DNA of 64,000 bases. Source: a bacterium. Its GTDB lineage: Bacteria > Cyanobacteriota > Sericytochromatia > S15B-MN24 > UBA4093. The stretch covers positions 62,001-126,000 of the forward strand of contig JAGIBK010000005.1 in the NCBI GenBank assembly GCA_017744355.1, given 5' to 3'. A program made the position numbers and the translations under genes. Under the pieces are notes generated by a model, which saw only the letters and a list, made by a program, of their open reading frames with translations, was not told where the DNA came from and did not search any database. Position 1 is the first letter of the stretch; each line of letters begins with the position of its first letter. Of the stretch, positions 23,802 to 33,601 are shown piece after piece.

Positions 23802-24692
23802 ATGGCGACGCTCAAGAAACGGCTGCCCGAGAATGTCGCGGGCGAATTCTTCGTCGACTCCACCTGCATCGACTGTGGCACCTGTCGCCAGCTCGCGTGC
23901 CGCACCTTCGGGGAAAGCGGCGACTTCTCCTACGTCTACGCCCAGCCCCAGTCCGCCGATGAAACCCATGACGCCCTGCGCGCCCTCTTGTGCTGCCCGA
24001 CGGGCTCCATCGGCACGGTCCATCCCAACCAGGCCCGCGAGGTGATGGCGGACTTTCCGCTGCCGCTCGATGATGGGGTCTACTACAACGGCTTCAACTC
24101 GCCCAAGTCCTTCGGCGGCAACAGCTACTTCATCCAGCACCCGCAAGGCAACTGGCTCATCGACTCCCCCAAGTACCTGTCCCACCTCGTCCAGCGCTTC
24201 GAGGCCATGGGCGGTATCCGCTATATTTTCCTGACCCACCGAGACGACGTCGCCGATGCCGACCGTTACGCCGAAACCTTCAAGGCCCAGCGCATCATCT
24301 ACGATGCCGATCGATCGGCCGTACCGGCGGCGGAGACCATCCTCAACGGGGATGAGCCCGTGGAGCTGGCCAAGGGCTTTGTCGTCATCCCGACCCCAGG
24401 CCACACCCGAGGGCATGCCGCCCTGCTGTACGAGAACCGCTACCTGTTCAGCGGCGATCACTTGTGGGGCTATCCGGATGATCGGAGCCTCGGAGCCTCG
24501 CAAAGCGTGTGCTGGTACTCATGGCCCGAGCAGGTCCGATCCATGGAGCGGCTTCTCGGCTACTCGTTCGAGTGGGTGCTGCCTGGCCACGGGGACCGGA
24601 TCCACCTGCCGCCCGACGTGATGCATGCGGCCCTCGAAACGCTCGTGAGGCGCATGCGCCAGTCGCTCGTCGCGGGAACGGCAGCGAGGTGA
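23802..24692 (+). CDS. Ferredoxin-like/metallo-beta-lactamase-fold fusion protein
   Basis: About 296 residues. The N-terminal 80 residues resemble a 4Fe-4S ferredoxin: CIDCGTCRQLACRTF, then LLCCPTGSIG. The rest is an MBL fold with LTHRDDVADADRYAE, IPTPGHTRGHAALLYENR, FSGDHLWGY and VLPGHGDRI. The first metal motif is HxDD where HxHxDH is usual, so metal site or chemistry may differ. Proteins with this architecture occur in cyanobacteria and plants, function unknown. Two in-frame starts precede ATG 23802 (ATG 23793, GTG 23799), but the AAGG at 23788-23791 suits 23802 best. Confidence 0.85.
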   Translation: MATLKKRLPENVAGEFFVDSTCIDCGTCRQLACRTFGESGDFSYVYAQPQSADETHDALRALLCCPTGSIGTVHPNQAREVMADFPLPLDDGVYYNGFNSPKSFGGNSYFIQHPQGNWLIDSPKYLSHLVQRFEAMGGIRYIFLTHRDDVADADRYAETFKAQRIIYDADRSAVPAAETILNGDEPVELAKGFVVIPTPGHTRGHAALLYENRYLFSGDHLWGYPDDRSLGASQSVCWYSWPEQVRSMERLLGYSFEWVLPGHGDRIHLPPDVMHAALETLVRRMRQSLVAGTAAR

Positions 24693-24722
24693 AGGATCGC
24701 ATCCATCTGTCTCTTCGAAAGC

Positions 24723-24752
24723 GGAGGCCGGTCGTCCAGACGACCGGCCTCC
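24723..24752 (+). terminator. Terminator of the ferredoxin-MBL gene
   Basis: 13-bp perfect stem (24723-24735 with 24740-24752), CCAG loop, tail GGGTTGTTT; it can also serve the convergent aminotransferase gene. Confidence 0.85.
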
Positions 24753-24776
24753 GGGTTGTTTAGCGCTGGGGGTGTG

Positions 24777-25967
24777 TCAGCGGGGAACCTTGGTGAGCTG
24801 GGCGCACAGCGTGCCGCACAGAGCCTCGATCTCGGCTTCCGTGTTGTAGTAGTGGACCGAGGCTCGCAGGATGGCCTCCAGCTGACGGGCTTCCATGTCG
24901 AGCCGGGTCGAGCTCATCGACGAGGTGCTCAAGTTGAGGCCCTGGGCCGAGAGCGCGTCGCGCAGCGCCAGGGGCTCGTGCCCGCGGACGGTGAAGGAGA
25001 CGATCCCGCAGCGCCGGAGGCCTTGGTCATGCACCGTGACCCCGGGCAGGGCCGAGAGGGCGCCTCGTAGCCGTTCGGCCAGGTAAACGATGCGCTCCTC
25101 GATGTTTTCGAGCCCCCAGTCGAGGGCATAGCGCACGGCCGCCCCCAGGCCGAGCCGGCCCGCGAGGCTGGACTCCCAGCTCTCGAAGCGGCGGGCGTCT
25201 TGGCGAATTTCGTAGCGGTCGGGATGCGTCCAGGTCGCGGCGTGAAGGTCGAGCATGGCGGGCTCCAGCCGGTCCAGCACCCGGCGCGAGACGTAGAGGA
25301 AGCCCGTGCCGCGCGGGCCGCGCAGGTACTTGCGCCCGGTCGCCGAGAGGAAGTCGCACCCGATGGCCTCCACGTCGATGGGCAGTTGCCCCACCGACTG
25401 GCATGCATCGAGCAGGTAGAGCACGCCGGCTTCCTTCGCGATCGCCCCGACTTCCTCGGCGGGGTTCACGAGCCCCCCGTTGGTCGGCACGTGGGTGAGC
25501 GCGATGAGCTTGACCCGCTCGTCCATGGCAGCGCGCAAGGCGCTCAGGGAGATCTGGCCGTGCTCGTCGTTCGGGACGACCGTGATCTCGACGCCCGCCT
25601 TCTTTGCCAGCTGGAGGAAGGCGATGAAGTTGCTCGCGTACTCGGCGGCCGAGGTCAGGATGCGATCGCCCGCCTTGAAGGGAATCGAGTAGAAGGCCAT
25701 GTCCCAGGCGCGGGTCGAGTTCTCGAAGAGGGCGATCTCGTCTCGCTGCGCGCCGATGAGGCGGGCAATGTCGTCGTAGACCTGCTCATGGGCCTCGTCC
25801 TGCTGCCGTGCCGCCTCGTAGCCCCCGATCCGGGCTTCGAGCTCCAGGTGCGCCATGACCGCATCCAGCACCGGCTGGGGCATCAGGGCGGCGCCCGCGT
25901 TGTTGAAGTGGGTGACGTGGGCGCAGCCGGGGGTTTCGGCACGGGCGCGGGAAAGGTCGATGGACAA
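24777..25967 (-). CDS. Class V aminotransferase-fold PLP enzyme (cysteine desulfurase/epimerase-like)
   Basis: 396 residues. THFNNAGAALMP opens the fold; LLDACQSVGQLPID holds the PLP-binding Asp, and FLSATGRKYLRGPRGTGFLY the Schiff-base Lys. The second half carries the small domain with RFESWESSLAGRLGLGAAVR. This subgroup includes isopenicillin N epimerase-like enzymes, ergothioneine EgtE-type lyases and cysteine-desulfurase homologues; substrate unknown. The start is TTG with AGGAG 8 nt upstream; no ATG lies near. Monocistronic, convergent with the ferredoxin-MBL gene. Confidence 0.9.
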   Translation of the reverse strand: MSIDLSRARAETPGCAHVTHFNNAGAALMPQPVLDAVMAHLELEARIGGYEAARQQDEAHEQVYDDIARLIGAQRDEIALFENSTRAWDMAFYSIPFKAGDRILTSAAEYASNFIAFLQLAKKAGVEITVVPNDEHGQISLSALRAAMDERVKLIALTHVPTNGGLVNPAEEVGAIAKEAGVLYLLDACQSVGQLPIDVEAIGCDFLSATGRKYLRGPRGTGFLYVSRRVLDRLEPAMLDLHAATWTHPDRYEIRQDARRFESWESSLAGRLGLGAAVRYALDWGLENIEERIVYLAERLRGALSALPGVTVHDQGLRRCGIVSFTVRGHEPLALRDALSAQGLNLSTSSMSSTRLDMEARQLEAILRASVHYYNTEAEIEALCGTLCAQLTKVPR

Positions 25968-26117
25968 GACGGCGTCTCCTTTGCGGGTGGGGCGCTATCG
26001 ATTATAGGGACTTGATCCGAGGGTGGCCATGCGACATCCCGACGTCGGCATTGCCGATAAGATTCAATACGCGCTAAGCTAACATGTTGCCCTACTTCAA
26101 GAAGTCCGGAGAACGCC

Positions 26118-28262
26118 ATGAGTTCGACGCTCGACTCCCCACCTGCCGGTACCGACGGCGGCTTCAAGCCCTACATCTCTCCTCATGAGCATCCGCCCGA
26201 GCTCACCTTCCGGGCGCTGGCGCTCGGAGCGGTGCTTGGTATCGTCTTCGCCGCCTCGTCGGTCTACCTGGCCCTCAAGGTCGGCATGACCGTCAGCGCG
26301 AGCATCCCCATCGCAGTCCTCGCCATCACCATCTTCCGCCTCTTCGGCCGCGCCACGATCCTCGAGAACAACATCGTGCAGACCACCGGCTCGGCCGGCG
26401 AGTCGATCGCAGCCGGCGTGGCCTTCACCATGCCGGCCCTGTTGCTCCTGGGTCAGGACCTCGAGCTCGTTCGCGTTCTCATGGTCGCCCTCTTGGGCGG
26501 TCTTCTCGGCGTGCTCATGATGATCCCCCTGCGCCAGGGTCTCATCGTCCACGAGCACGGCAAGCTGACCTACCCCGAGGGCACCGCCTGCGCCGACGTC
26601 CTCATCGTCGGCGAGGAGCGCGGCACCAATGCCCGCGTGGTCTTCCTGGGCTTCTTCGTCGGCGCCTTCTACAAGATCCTCAACGCCGGCACCCACCTCT
26701 GGAAGGAGGCCCCCGGCTGGCTGGTGCCCGGCTTCAAGGGCGGCTCGGTCGCTGCCGAGGTCTCTCCCGAGCTCCTGGGCGTCGGTTACATCATCGGCCC
26801 GCGCACCGCGGCGACCATGCTCGCGGGCGGTGTGCTGAGCTTCCTCGTCATGATCCCCGCCATCAAGATCTTCGGCGCGGGCCTGACGGTCCCCATGTTC
26901 CCCGCGACCAAGCTCATCGCCGACATGAGCCCCGCCGAGATCCGCAACGCCTACATCCTCTACATCGGCGCGGGGGCGGTCGCGACCGGCGGTATCATCA
27001 GCCTGGTGCGCTCCTTCCCCACCATCGTGAACGCCTTCAAGCGGGGCATGGGCTCCTTCTTCGAAACGCGCAAGGAACAGACGGCGCATCCCCAGCCCAT
27101 CCTTCGCACCGAGCGCGACCTGCCCATGACGGTGGTCGTCTTCGGGTCGATCGCCCTCCTGCTTGCCATCTGCGTGGCGCCCGTCCTGCAGATCCACCCG
27201 GTCTCGGCGGTCCTGATCGTCCTGTTCAGCTTCTTCTTCGTGACGGTCAGCAGCCGCATCACCGGTGAGATTGGTTCCTCGTCCAACCCCATCTCGGGCA
27301 TGACCGTGGCGACCCTGCTCATCACCTGCCTGCTCTTCCTCGCGGTGGGCTGGACGGGGATCAGCTACCAGGCCATGGCCCTCTCGACGGCGGCCATCGT
27401 CTGCATCGCAGCCTCCAACGGTGGCACGACCAGCCAGGACCTCAAGACGGGCTTCCTGGTTGGCGGTACCCCGCGCGCCCAGCAGATCGCCATCAGCGTC
27501 GGCGTCATCACCAGCGCCATTTTCATCGGCTGGACCCTGCTCTTCCTCAACAACGCCTACACCACGATCGTGCCCCGCTCGTACCCCGCCTTCACGGCGG
27601 CGGTCGCTGCCGACCACAAGCTCCAGAAGGGCCCGGACGGCAAGGAGTACCACGTTCACTTCCAGCCCGAGGCGGTGGGGGACGTGCCGGTGGGCAAGTA
27701 TCTGGTCGATGACGCGGGCAAGATCGCCTACCTGGTCGATCCCGGCATCGGTGGGGTGGTCTCCGAGGTGGACGGCAAGCCCGTCACCAAGCTGGACGCC
27801 CCCAAGGCGCGCCTCTTCAGCATGATCGTCGACGGCATCCTGAGCCAGAAGCTGCCCTGGGGCCTGGTGCTGATCGGTGTCTTCCTCGCGCTCATGATGG
27901 AGCTGTGCGGCGTGGCGGCCCTGCCCTTCGCGGTCGGCGCCTACCTGCCCATCGCGACCTCGGTGCCCATCATGGCGGGTGGTCTCATCCGTTACCTGGT
28001 GGACCGCCGTCGCAAGGCGACCGAGACCAAGGAGTCCGAAGAGTTCGCGCCCGGCGTGCTCTTGTCCTCGGGCCTCATCGCGGGCGGCTCGATCGCGGGC
28101 GTCCTGGTCGCAGGCCTCGCGGGCGCCGGTATCGACCGCTTCATCGACCTGACGGGCGTTGCGGGCCCGCTGGCCGAGAGCGACCTGTTCGCCCTGTTGC
28201 CTTTCGCGGTCCTGGTGGCCGTGCTGTGGCGGATAGGCCGCAAGCGCCCCGAGACCACCTAG
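26118..28262 (+). CDS. OPT-family oligopeptide/metal-chelate transporter
   Basis: 714 residues with many membrane helices. Typical OPT features: [20 protein letters not shown] near the N terminus, the [20 protein letters not shown] segment, [13 protein letters not shown] and [16 protein letters not shown] soluble insertion at about residues 480-570 ([18 protein letters not shown]) precedes the last helices. OPT proteins import peptides or siderophore-like chelates. GGAG lies 6 nt before the ATG. Monocistronic with a terminator behind it. Confidence 0.94.
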   Translation: MSSTLDSPPAGTDGGFKPYISPHEHPPELTFRALALGAVLGIVFAASSVYLALKVGMTVSASIPIAVLAITIFRLFGRATILENNIVQTTGSAGESIAAGVAFTMPALLLLGQDLELVRVLMVALLGGLLGVLMMIPLRQGLIVHEHGKLTYPEGTACADVLIVGEERGTNARVVFLGFFVGAFYKILNAGTHLWKEAPGWLVPGFKGGSVAAEVSPELLGVGYIIGPRTAATMLAGGVLSFLVMIPAIKIFGAGLTVPMFPATKLIADMSPAEIRNAYILYIGAGAVATGGIISLVRSFPTIVNAFKRGMGSFFETRKEQTAHPQPILRTERDLPMTVVVFGSIALLLAICVAPVLQIHPVSAVLIVLFSFFFVTVSSRITGEIGSSSNPISGMTVATLLITCLLFLAVGWTGISYQAMALSTAAIVCIAASNGGTTSQDLKTGFLVGGTPRAQQIAISVGVITSAIFIGWTLLFLNNAYTTIVPRSYPAFTAAVAADHKLQKGPDGKEYHVHFQPEAVGDVPVGKYLVDDAGKIAYLVDPGIGGVVSEVDGKPVTKLDAPKARLFSMIVDGILSQKLPWGLVLIGVFLALMMELCGVAALPFAVGAYLPIATSVPIMAGGLIRYLVDRRRKATETKESEEFAPGVLLSSGLIAGGSIAGVLVAGLAGAGIDRFIDLTGVAGPLAESDLFALLPFAVLVAVLWRIGRKRPETT

Positions 28263-28282
28263 TTCGACCTCCGGTCGTCTTG

Positions 28283-28309
28283 AGCCCCGCGCCTATCAGG
28301 TGCGGGGCT
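28283..28309 (+). terminator. Terminator of the OPT gene
   Basis: 8-bp stem AGCCCCGC/GCGGGGCT with inner CCT/AGG pairing, tail TCTTGC, 20 nt after the stop codon. Confidence 0.75.
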
Positions 28310-28348
28310 TCTTGCTGGCGCTCGGGTTGCCTCACGAGAACAGGCGGG

Positions 28349-28387
28349 TATGAAAGCTTGGTAGGACGCTACTACCAGGCTTTCATA
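28349..28387 (+). promoter_or_regulatory. 16-bp dyad in the leader of the LOG-family gene
   Basis: Arms 28349-28364 and 28372-28387 pair over 16 positions with a single G-T, loop GACGCTA. It lies 23 nt before the ATG and has no T-tract, so it is not a terminator. Operator or leader hairpin. Confidence 0.6.
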
Positions 28388-28410
28388 TTCGCCAAGATCC
28401 CGGAGGCACG

Positions 28411-29031
28411 ATGATCGAACCCTTGCCCGCACCCGCTACCTCGCACCAGGAGCCGCGCCTGGTCTTCGGGGTCATGGGGGCTGCAAGCGGCGAGATGAGT
28501 CCCGAGGCCCTGGATCTCGCTTATCGCCTGGGGGGTGCGATCGCCCGCGCCGGCTGCGCCATCCTCACCGGGGCCTGTCCCGGCCTGCCCCACCGGGCCG
28601 TGCTCGGGGCAAAGGCCGAAGGCGGCCTGACCACGGGCATCTCGCCGGCTGCGAGCCGCGCCGAGCACACTCAGCGCTACGGGTCGCCCCTCGACCACCT
28701 GGACTTCGTCGTCTACACCGGCGCGGGCCCGATGGGCCGCGAGGTGCCCAACATCCTCTCCAGCGACGTGGTGGTGCTGGTGGGCGGCCGCTCGGGAACC
28801 CTCGGCGAGTTCGCGATCGCCTACGAAGAAGGCAAGCTCATCGGGGTCCTGGAGGGCACCGGCGGCATCACCCCGGGCATCGCCGGGCTGGTCGAGCTGT
28901 GCAACAAGCCGACCGGGGCCGAGGTCCTCTACGACCAGGACCCCGAGGCGCTGGTCTCGCGCCTGCTTTCGCGCCTGGCATCTGCTCCCCGCACCGAACG
29001 CCGCAACACCGAGGCCCTCGGCTCCGCGTGA
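28411..29031 (+). CDS. LOG/TIGR00725-family Rossmann protein
   Basis: 206 residues with a Rossmann-like fold: VFGVMGAASGEMSPEALDLA, GGAIARAGCAILTGACPGLP and the signature VVLVGGRSGTLGEFAIAYEE, equivalent to the PGGxGTxxE phosphoribohydrolase motif of LOG (lysine-decarboxylase-like) proteins. The TIGR00725 branch lacks a firm activity; cytokinin-nucleotide cleavage is shown for LOG relatives only. GGAGG lies 5 nt before the ATG. Preceded by a strong dyad. Confidence 0.85.
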   Translation: MIEPLPAPATSHQEPRLVFGVMGAASGEMSPEALDLAYRLGGAIARAGCAILTGACPGLPHRAVLGAKAEGGLTTGISPAASRAEHTQRYGSPLDHLDFVVYTGAGPMGREVPNILSSDVVVLVGGRSGTLGEFAIAYEEGKLIGVLEGTGGITPGIAGLVELCNKPTGAEVLYDQDPEALVSRLLSRLASAPRTERRNTEALGSA

Positions 29032-29059
29032 TCCGTTCGCGCCTGAGACGAAAGGCAGA

Positions 29060-29093
29060 CGAACGGGCCGCCTGATGCCAGGCGGCCCGTTCG
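29060..29093. terminator. Bidirectional terminator between the LOG gene and the chemoreceptor
   Basis: 15-bp perfect stem (29060-29074 with 29079-29093), ATGC loop, between convergent genes; tails are CTTCGTT (plus) and TCTGCCTTTC (minus). Confidence 0.85.
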
Positions 29094-29102
29094 CTTCGTT
29101 GG

Positions 29103-31166
29103 TTAGCGGCTTGCGCTGGCGAGCAGCGGCATCTCGCTCCGGCCGATGCGGCGCTCGGCGGGCGTGCCCTGTGCGGGGCCTGCGCCCGTCTCGGCCTGGA
29201 AGCCGGCGACGATCCCCTTGAGCTGATCGGACATGCCGGAGAGCTCCTGGGCCTGGATGGCCATCTGCTTGACCTGGGCGGCCATCTCGGCGGCGCTCGC
29301 GCTCACCTCCTCGGCCGAGGCGCTCTGGGTCTCGGCGCCGGCGGCGATCGTCTGCATCGCCTCGGTCACCTGGCCCGCCTGGGCGGACATCTGCTCGGTG
29401 GCCGCGGTGTTCGCCTCGACGACGGCCTTGATGCTCGCCATGGCCGTCACCACCCCGTGGGCGCCCGTGTTCATCTCGCGGGCGGCCGAGGCGATCGCCC
29501 CCACCTGAGCGGCGGTACGCTCGACTGCCGAGAGGATCTCGGCCAGGGCCTTGGCGGCCTGGTCGGCGCGTTCGGTGCCCTGCTCGACCCGGGCGGTACC
29601 CTGGGACATGGCGTTCACGGCCTCCTGGGTGCCCGACTGCACCTGGCGGATCAAGTCGGCGATCGCCTTGGTTTCGCGCTGGCTGCGCTCGGCGAGCTTG
29701 CGGACCTCGTCGGCGACGACCGCGAAGCCGCGGCCGTGCTCGCCGGCTCTTGCCGCCTCGATTGCCGCGTTGAGCGCGAGGAGATTCGTCTGCTCGGCGA
29801 TGTCGTCGATGGTCTCGACCACCGCCCCGATGGTGTCGCTCAGCTGGCCGAGCTCGGTGATCTTGCGGGCGGCTTGCGCGACCACCTGCTGGATCTCGCC
29901 CATTCCCGTCTGGGTCGCGCGGACCGCCTGGGCGCCGCGCTCACTGGCCTGCTTAGCGAGGGCGCTGGTCTCGGCGACCTCCTGGGCGCTCTGGGAGACC
30001 TGCTCCACGTTCTGGGCCATCTGCTGGGCGGTGGCGGCGGTCTCCTGCACCTCGCGGGCCTGGGAGATGGCGCCCTCGGCGATGCTCGCGACGGCGGCGG
30101 CCAGCTCGCGGGCCGAGATGTTGCTCGACTGGGCCGAGTGGTTGGTCGAGACCGCGCTCGAGGCCACGTGCTGGATCGCGAGCGATACCTGCTGGACGGC
30201 CAGATCCGACTGCTCGGTCGCCGAGGCCATGTTCTCGCTGGAGGCGCTCAGCTTCTCAGCGTTCTCGCCCACCTGGGCGGCGAGCTCGGTGAGGCGCGCG
30301 ATCATGGCTTGTTGCTGCGCCTGCATGGCGAGGTTGCTCTTGAACTGGTGGTTGAGGGCGCCGGCCAGCTTGCGCAGCTCCTCGGTGCCCACTTCGGTGA
30401 GCGAGGTGGCGCCGCCTTCGAGGGCGCGGATGTAGCCGACGATGGGCAGCCCCACCTGGCTGCGGAAGATCCAGAGGACCGCCCCCATGCCGATGGGGAT
30501 CAGGACCGAGAGCAGACCGAGGATGCCGAGCGCGCGCTGGGTCAGGGCGCGGGCTTCCTCGCTGCTCTTGGCGGCGCGCGCGTTCATCATGCGCTGGAAC
30601 TCGGTGATGGGTCCTTCGATGCGGGCCTTCTCGGTCTCGTAGGCGGCGTCGTAGAGGATCTCGCGGGCCTTGACGAGCTTGGCGCCGTGGCCGAGCGCGT
30701 GGTCGGCTCCCGCGAGCGGGCGGCTCGCGATCGCCGAGGGCATGTTCCCCTCGTTCGCACCGGTCGCCTCGAGCATGAGGCGCATGGCGCGGATCTCGGT
30801 GGCGATCAGGGTGTCGGAGTTCCGCTTGGCCTGCTCCAGCAGGTCGAACTCCGCCTGCGGGATGCCGAGCTCCTTGAGGCGCGCGAGGGTCTTCTCGCCC
30901 GTCTTGGTCTCTTCGACCTCGCGCCAGTAGGCGCGCAGGTGGGTGGGATCCGCCGTCACCGCGTACTTGCGGACCTCGTCGGTGAGCAGGGCCGAGGCGT
31001 TATGGATGTCGAAGCCGAGCTGCTTGAGCTCGGCCTGCTCACTGACGGCCGTGCGCTCGGCGTTCACCGCCGTCCCGACGAAGTACACGCTGCCCGCCAG
31101 GAGCAGCGCCATGATGGCGAAGGCGATACCAGCGACGAGGTTGATGGTCGATTGTCTGATGGACAT
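29103..31166 (-). CDS. Transmembrane methyl-accepting chemotaxis protein
   Basis: 687 residues: membrane helix 1 (residues 9-31), a mainly helical periplasmic sensor of about 175 residues, membrane helix 2 (about 208-230), a HAMP-like stretch and a long MCP domain whose tip repeats [20 protein letters not shown] and [20 protein letters not shown]. No CheA, CheW or CheR genes are near, so this is an orphan receptor. ATG 31166 has AGGAG 8 nt upstream; upstream in-frame sequence to 31367 has no SD. The MCP tip is almost identical to that of the globin-coupled receptor at 10332. Confidence 0.93.
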   Translation of the reverse strand: MSIRQSTINLVAGIAFAIMALLLAGSVYFVGTAVNAERTAVSEQAELKQLGFDIHNASALLTDEVRKYAVTADPTHLRAYWREVEETKTGEKTLARLKELGIPQAEFDLLEQAKRNSDTLIATEIRAMRLMLEATGANEGNMPSAIASRPLAGADHALGHGAKLVKAREILYDAAYETEKARIEGPITEFQRMMNARAAKSSEEARALTQRALGILGLLSVLIPIGMGAVLWIFRSQVGLPIVGYIRALEGGATSLTEVGTEELRKLAGALNHQFKSNLAMQAQQQAMIARLTELAAQVGENAEKLSASSENMASATEQSDLAVQQVSLAIQHVASSAVSTNHSAQSSNISARELAAAVASIAEGAISQAREVQETAATAQQMAQNVEQVSQSAQEVAETSALAKQASERGAQAVRATQTGMGEIQQVVAQAARKITELGQLSDTIGAVVETIDDIAEQTNLLALNAAIEAARAGEHGRGFAVVADEVRKLAERSQRETKAIADLIRQVQSGTQEAVNAMSQGTARVEQGTERADQAAKALAEILSAVERTAAQVGAIASAAREMNTGAHGVVTAMASIKAVVEANTAATEQMSAQAGQVTEAMQTIAAGAETQSASAEEVSASAAEMAAQVKQMAIQAQELSGMSDQLKGIVAGFQAETGAGPAQGTPAERRIGRSEMPLLASASR

Positions 31167-31237
31167 AAGCGGCGCTCCTCGATCATAGAAGTGGGCGTAG
31201 CCCGTTCTACTCGAAGGAGCGCGCGCAGGGCGAGGGA

Positions 31238-32011
31238 CTAAAGTCCCGATGCGTGGCTTGTTAACGCCTTGGCGGTGTGAGGTGTGGTTTTGAGGGCCGC
31301 GCGCGCGGCCACGGCGAGCCAGACTTCGCTCGCGCCCGCCTGTCGCAGGGCGCTGGCGGCCCCCCATGCGGTCGCCCCCGAGGTCATGATGTCATCGACC
31401 AAGAGGATGCGCCGCCCCTTGATCCGGCTGGGCTCGCCCTTGAAGGCCCCCTGGGCCGCCGCCCAGCGCTCCGAGCGCCCGCGTAGGTAGAAGGGGCGCC
31501 CGTTCGTCGGCCGTCTGAGGGCCTGGGGGGCGTAGTCGAGCTCGAGCCGCCGGGCCAGCTGCCAGCCGAGAAGCTCGGCCTGGTTGTAGCCGCGCTGGCG
31601 CTGACGATCCTGGTGCAGGGGAATGGGGACTACCAGCCAGCCGGGATCGGTGAGCATGCGAATCCGGTCGGCCAGCTGGGAGCCCAGGTACAGCCCCAGA
31701 TCGACGCGGTTCTGGTACTTGAGCAGGCGGATGAGCTTGCGCAGGCTCCCCGCGTAGGTGCCGATCGCAAAGACCCCCTCGACCCCGCCCGGGTTCTGCC
31801 GGCACAGGGCGCAGTCGCCCTGCGCATTGAGCACGCCCTGGCAGCGGCGGCAGCGAGAGGGAGGCAACGGCTCGAGATAGGCCAGGCAGTTGGGGCAGAG
31901 CGGCTCGTGTCCCGCTCGGTTGCACCCGAGGCAGGGTGTGCCGAGTAGCCGATCGAGCAGGGTCTGGGCGAGGACCTGAGGCCAGGCGGGCGGCAATAGC
32001 GGACGATCCAT
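31238..32011 (-). CDS. comF: ComF family phosphoribosyltransferase-like protein
   Basis: 257 residues: two N-terminal zinc-ribbon Cys sets (CLGC, CPNC, CRRC, CALC) and a C-terminal PRTase domain with [15 protein letters not shown] and the PRPP-loop [22 protein letters not shown]. ComF acts in DNA uptake during transformation in Firmicutes and Gram-negatives; no other competence gene is here, apart from a ComEA-type HhH domain at 46.5 kb. GGAGG 7 nt before the ATG; a consensus promoter lies at 32084-32112. Confidence 0.92.
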   Translation of the reverse strand: MDRPLLPPAWPQVLAQTLLDRLLGTPCLGCNRAGHEPLCPNCLAYLEPLPPSRCRRCQGVLNAQGDCALCRQNPGGVEGVFAIGTYAGSLRKLIRLLKYQNRVDLGLYLGSQLADRIRMLTDPGWLVVPIPLHQDRQRQRGYNQAELLGWQLARRLELDYAPQALRRPTNGRPFYLRGRSERWAAAQGAFKGEPSRIKGRRILLVDDIMTSGATAWGAASALRQAGASEVWLAVAARAALKTTPHTAKALTSHASGL

Positions 32012-32083
32012 GCGGTACCTCCGATCTGGGTCGCGACGAGCGGGACGATCGCAGAGGGGCAGGCGTGGTCTGAGTTATTTGAT

Positions 32084-32112
32084 TTTATAATGATAAATAA
32101 TATTTGTGTCAA
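32084..32112 (-). promoter_or_regulatory. Consensus sigma-70 promoter of comF
   Basis: On the minus strand TTGACA (32112-32107), 17-bp spacer, TATAAA (32089-32084), in an AT-rich stretch that overlaps the stop of the VanZ-like gene. Predicted start near 32077, leader of about 65 nt. Confidence 0.85.
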
Positions 32113-32606
32113 TATCGCCGAAGGCGCCGCCAGAGCCAGCTCGCGAGCAAGGCCGTAGCAGCCCCCAGGGAGTCGATCCCCACGTCGGTGAGGGCGGGGC
32201 CGCGGCCAGGCACGAAGGCCTGGTGCCACTCGTCGGTGGCGGCGTAGGCGGTGGCGGCCGCCCAGGCGAGCATGAGGCGATAGCGGCCCGGCGGCAGTGC
32301 CCAGGCCCAGAGCAGCGCGAGGATGGCGTACTCGGTGAAGTGGCTGGCCTTGCGGAACAGGTGGCCGACGAGCGCGAGGCGCTCGGGCGTGGCGTCGAGG
32401 CCCAGGAGGCCGAACACGGTCCGTACCATGGCGCCCGAGTGGTCACCCGAGGCGGTGTCGGCGGAGGCCATGAAGATGACCGCCATCCAGCCTACGACCA
32501 GGAGCCAGCGGAGCGCGCGAGCACCCTTGAAGGGAAGCGGGATGGGGGGATCGAAGCGTTCGGGCATCAGGGGGCGCCACTCGTTTTCGTTCCGTTTGGC
32601 AAGCAC
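32109..32606 (-). CDS. VanZ-like membrane protein
   Basis: 165 residues from a GTG (or 152 from ATG 32567; neither has a clear SD). Four membrane spans with the VanZ-like pattern: RWLLVVGWMAVIFMASAD in helix 1, KASHFTEYAILALL and AATDEWHQAFVPGRGPALTD, where His, Glu and the DEWHQ.FVPGR run are family features. VanZ confers low-level teicoplanin resistance in enterococci, but most relatives are uncharacterised. Its stop codon lies inside the comF promoter. Confidence 0.85.
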   Translation of the reverse strand: MLAKRNENEWRPLMPERFDPPIPLPFKGARALRWLLVVGWMAVIFMASADTASGDHSGAMVRTVFGLLGLDATPERLALVGHLFRKASHFTEYAILALLWAWALPPGRYRLMLAWAAATAYAATDEWHQAFVPGRGPALTDVGIDSLGAATALLASWLWRRLRRY

Positions 32607-32764
32607 GGCATGGGGGCATGAGGAAGCTTGGCAAGCCTTCTTCTAAAAGCTTACGGAAAGGGAGAAGACGCCGCAAGGTGCCGGGCGTCGAAACCTTTGC
32701 TAAGCTCATGAGGGGGCTGCAGGGACAGCGCCCGCACTCGTTCGAACGACCACTGGGGGTATCA

Positions 32765-33601
32765 ATGGCGCGTATTTGTCTGGTCGGGCTCGGCCTCATC
32801 GGGGGCTCCCTCTACACCGCCCTTGCGGGTCACCACGACCTCATCGGGGTCGACCTGGACCCGGCGGTGCTCAAGCTCGCCAAGGAGCGCGGCATGGAGG
32901 CCACCAAGGACCTCAAGGTCGGCGTCGAGGGCGCGGACCTCGTCATCGTGGCCGTGCCCCTGGGCAAGATCCCCCTGGTCTTCAAGCAGCTTGCGCCCCT
33001 GATCAAGCCCGGCACCCTCGTCACCGACGTGGGCAGCGTCAAGGGCACGATCGTCCGCGCCGCAGCACCCCTCTTCTCCGAAGGGACCTTCGTCGGCGGC
33101 CACCCCATGGCGGGCACCGAGCAGCGCGGGCTTTCCAACGCGGATCCCAAGCTCTTCGAGGGCCGCACCTACGTCCTGACCCCCACTTCCGACGCCGAGC
33201 GCAAGGCGGGCGAGCGCGTTCAGGAGCTGCTGGCTCCCCTCAACGCTCGCTTCGTCGAGATGGAGCCGGCCGCCCACGACCTGGCGGTGGCCTATACCAG
33301 CCACATGCCCTTCCTGATGGCCACCTCGGTGGCGCGCATCGCCCAGGGGGCCACCAAGGACGTGCCCGACCTGCCCCTGGTCGCCGCCGCCGGCTTCCGC
33401 GACACCACCCGCCTGGCCATGAGCAACCCGACCCTCGGGGCCGACATCTGCATGGCCAACCGCGAGGCCCTGCTCCATGCGATCGCGGCCATGCGCTACC
33501 AGCTCTCCCAGTTCGAGATCATGCTCCAGAACGAGATCACCGTCGGCCTTGAGGGCCTCTTCGCCGGGGTCGGCAAGTGGCGCGAGGACCTCAAGCTTTG
33601 A
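32765..33601 (+). CDS. tyrA: Prephenate/arogenate dehydrogenase (TyrA)
   Basis: 278 residues: an N-terminal Rossmann domain with VGLGLIGGSLYTAL, GVDLD (Asp choosing NAD), AVPLGKIPLVF and VTDVGSVKG; GGHPMAGTEQRG carries the catalytic His. The C-terminal helical dimer domain has the hallmark SHMPFLMA. It oxidatively decarboxylates prephenate or arogenate in tyrosine biosynthesis. ATG 32765 has GGGGG 5-6 nt upstream; an open frame of 49 codons before it reads as non-coding. It overlaps aroA as TTGA. Confidence 0.95.
   Translation: MARICLVGLGLIGGSLYTALAGHHDLIGVDLDPAVLKLAKERGMEATKDLKVGVEGADLVIVAVPLGKIPLVFKQLAPLIKPGTLVTDVGSVKGTIVRAAAPLFSEGTFVGGHPMAGTEQRGLSNADPKLFEGRTYVLTPTSDAERKAGERVQELLAPLNARFVEMEPAAHDLAVAYTSHMPFLMATSVARIAQGATKDVPDLPLVAAAGFRDTTRLAMSNPTLGADICMANREALLHAIAAMRYQLSQFEIMLQNEITVGLEGLFAGVGKWREDLKL

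Noticed and set aside
32618..32764. 49-codon N-terminal extension of tyrA
   Set aside because: Basic, low-complexity translation unlike any TyrA; ATG 32765 has its own SD and starts exactly at the Rossmann fold.
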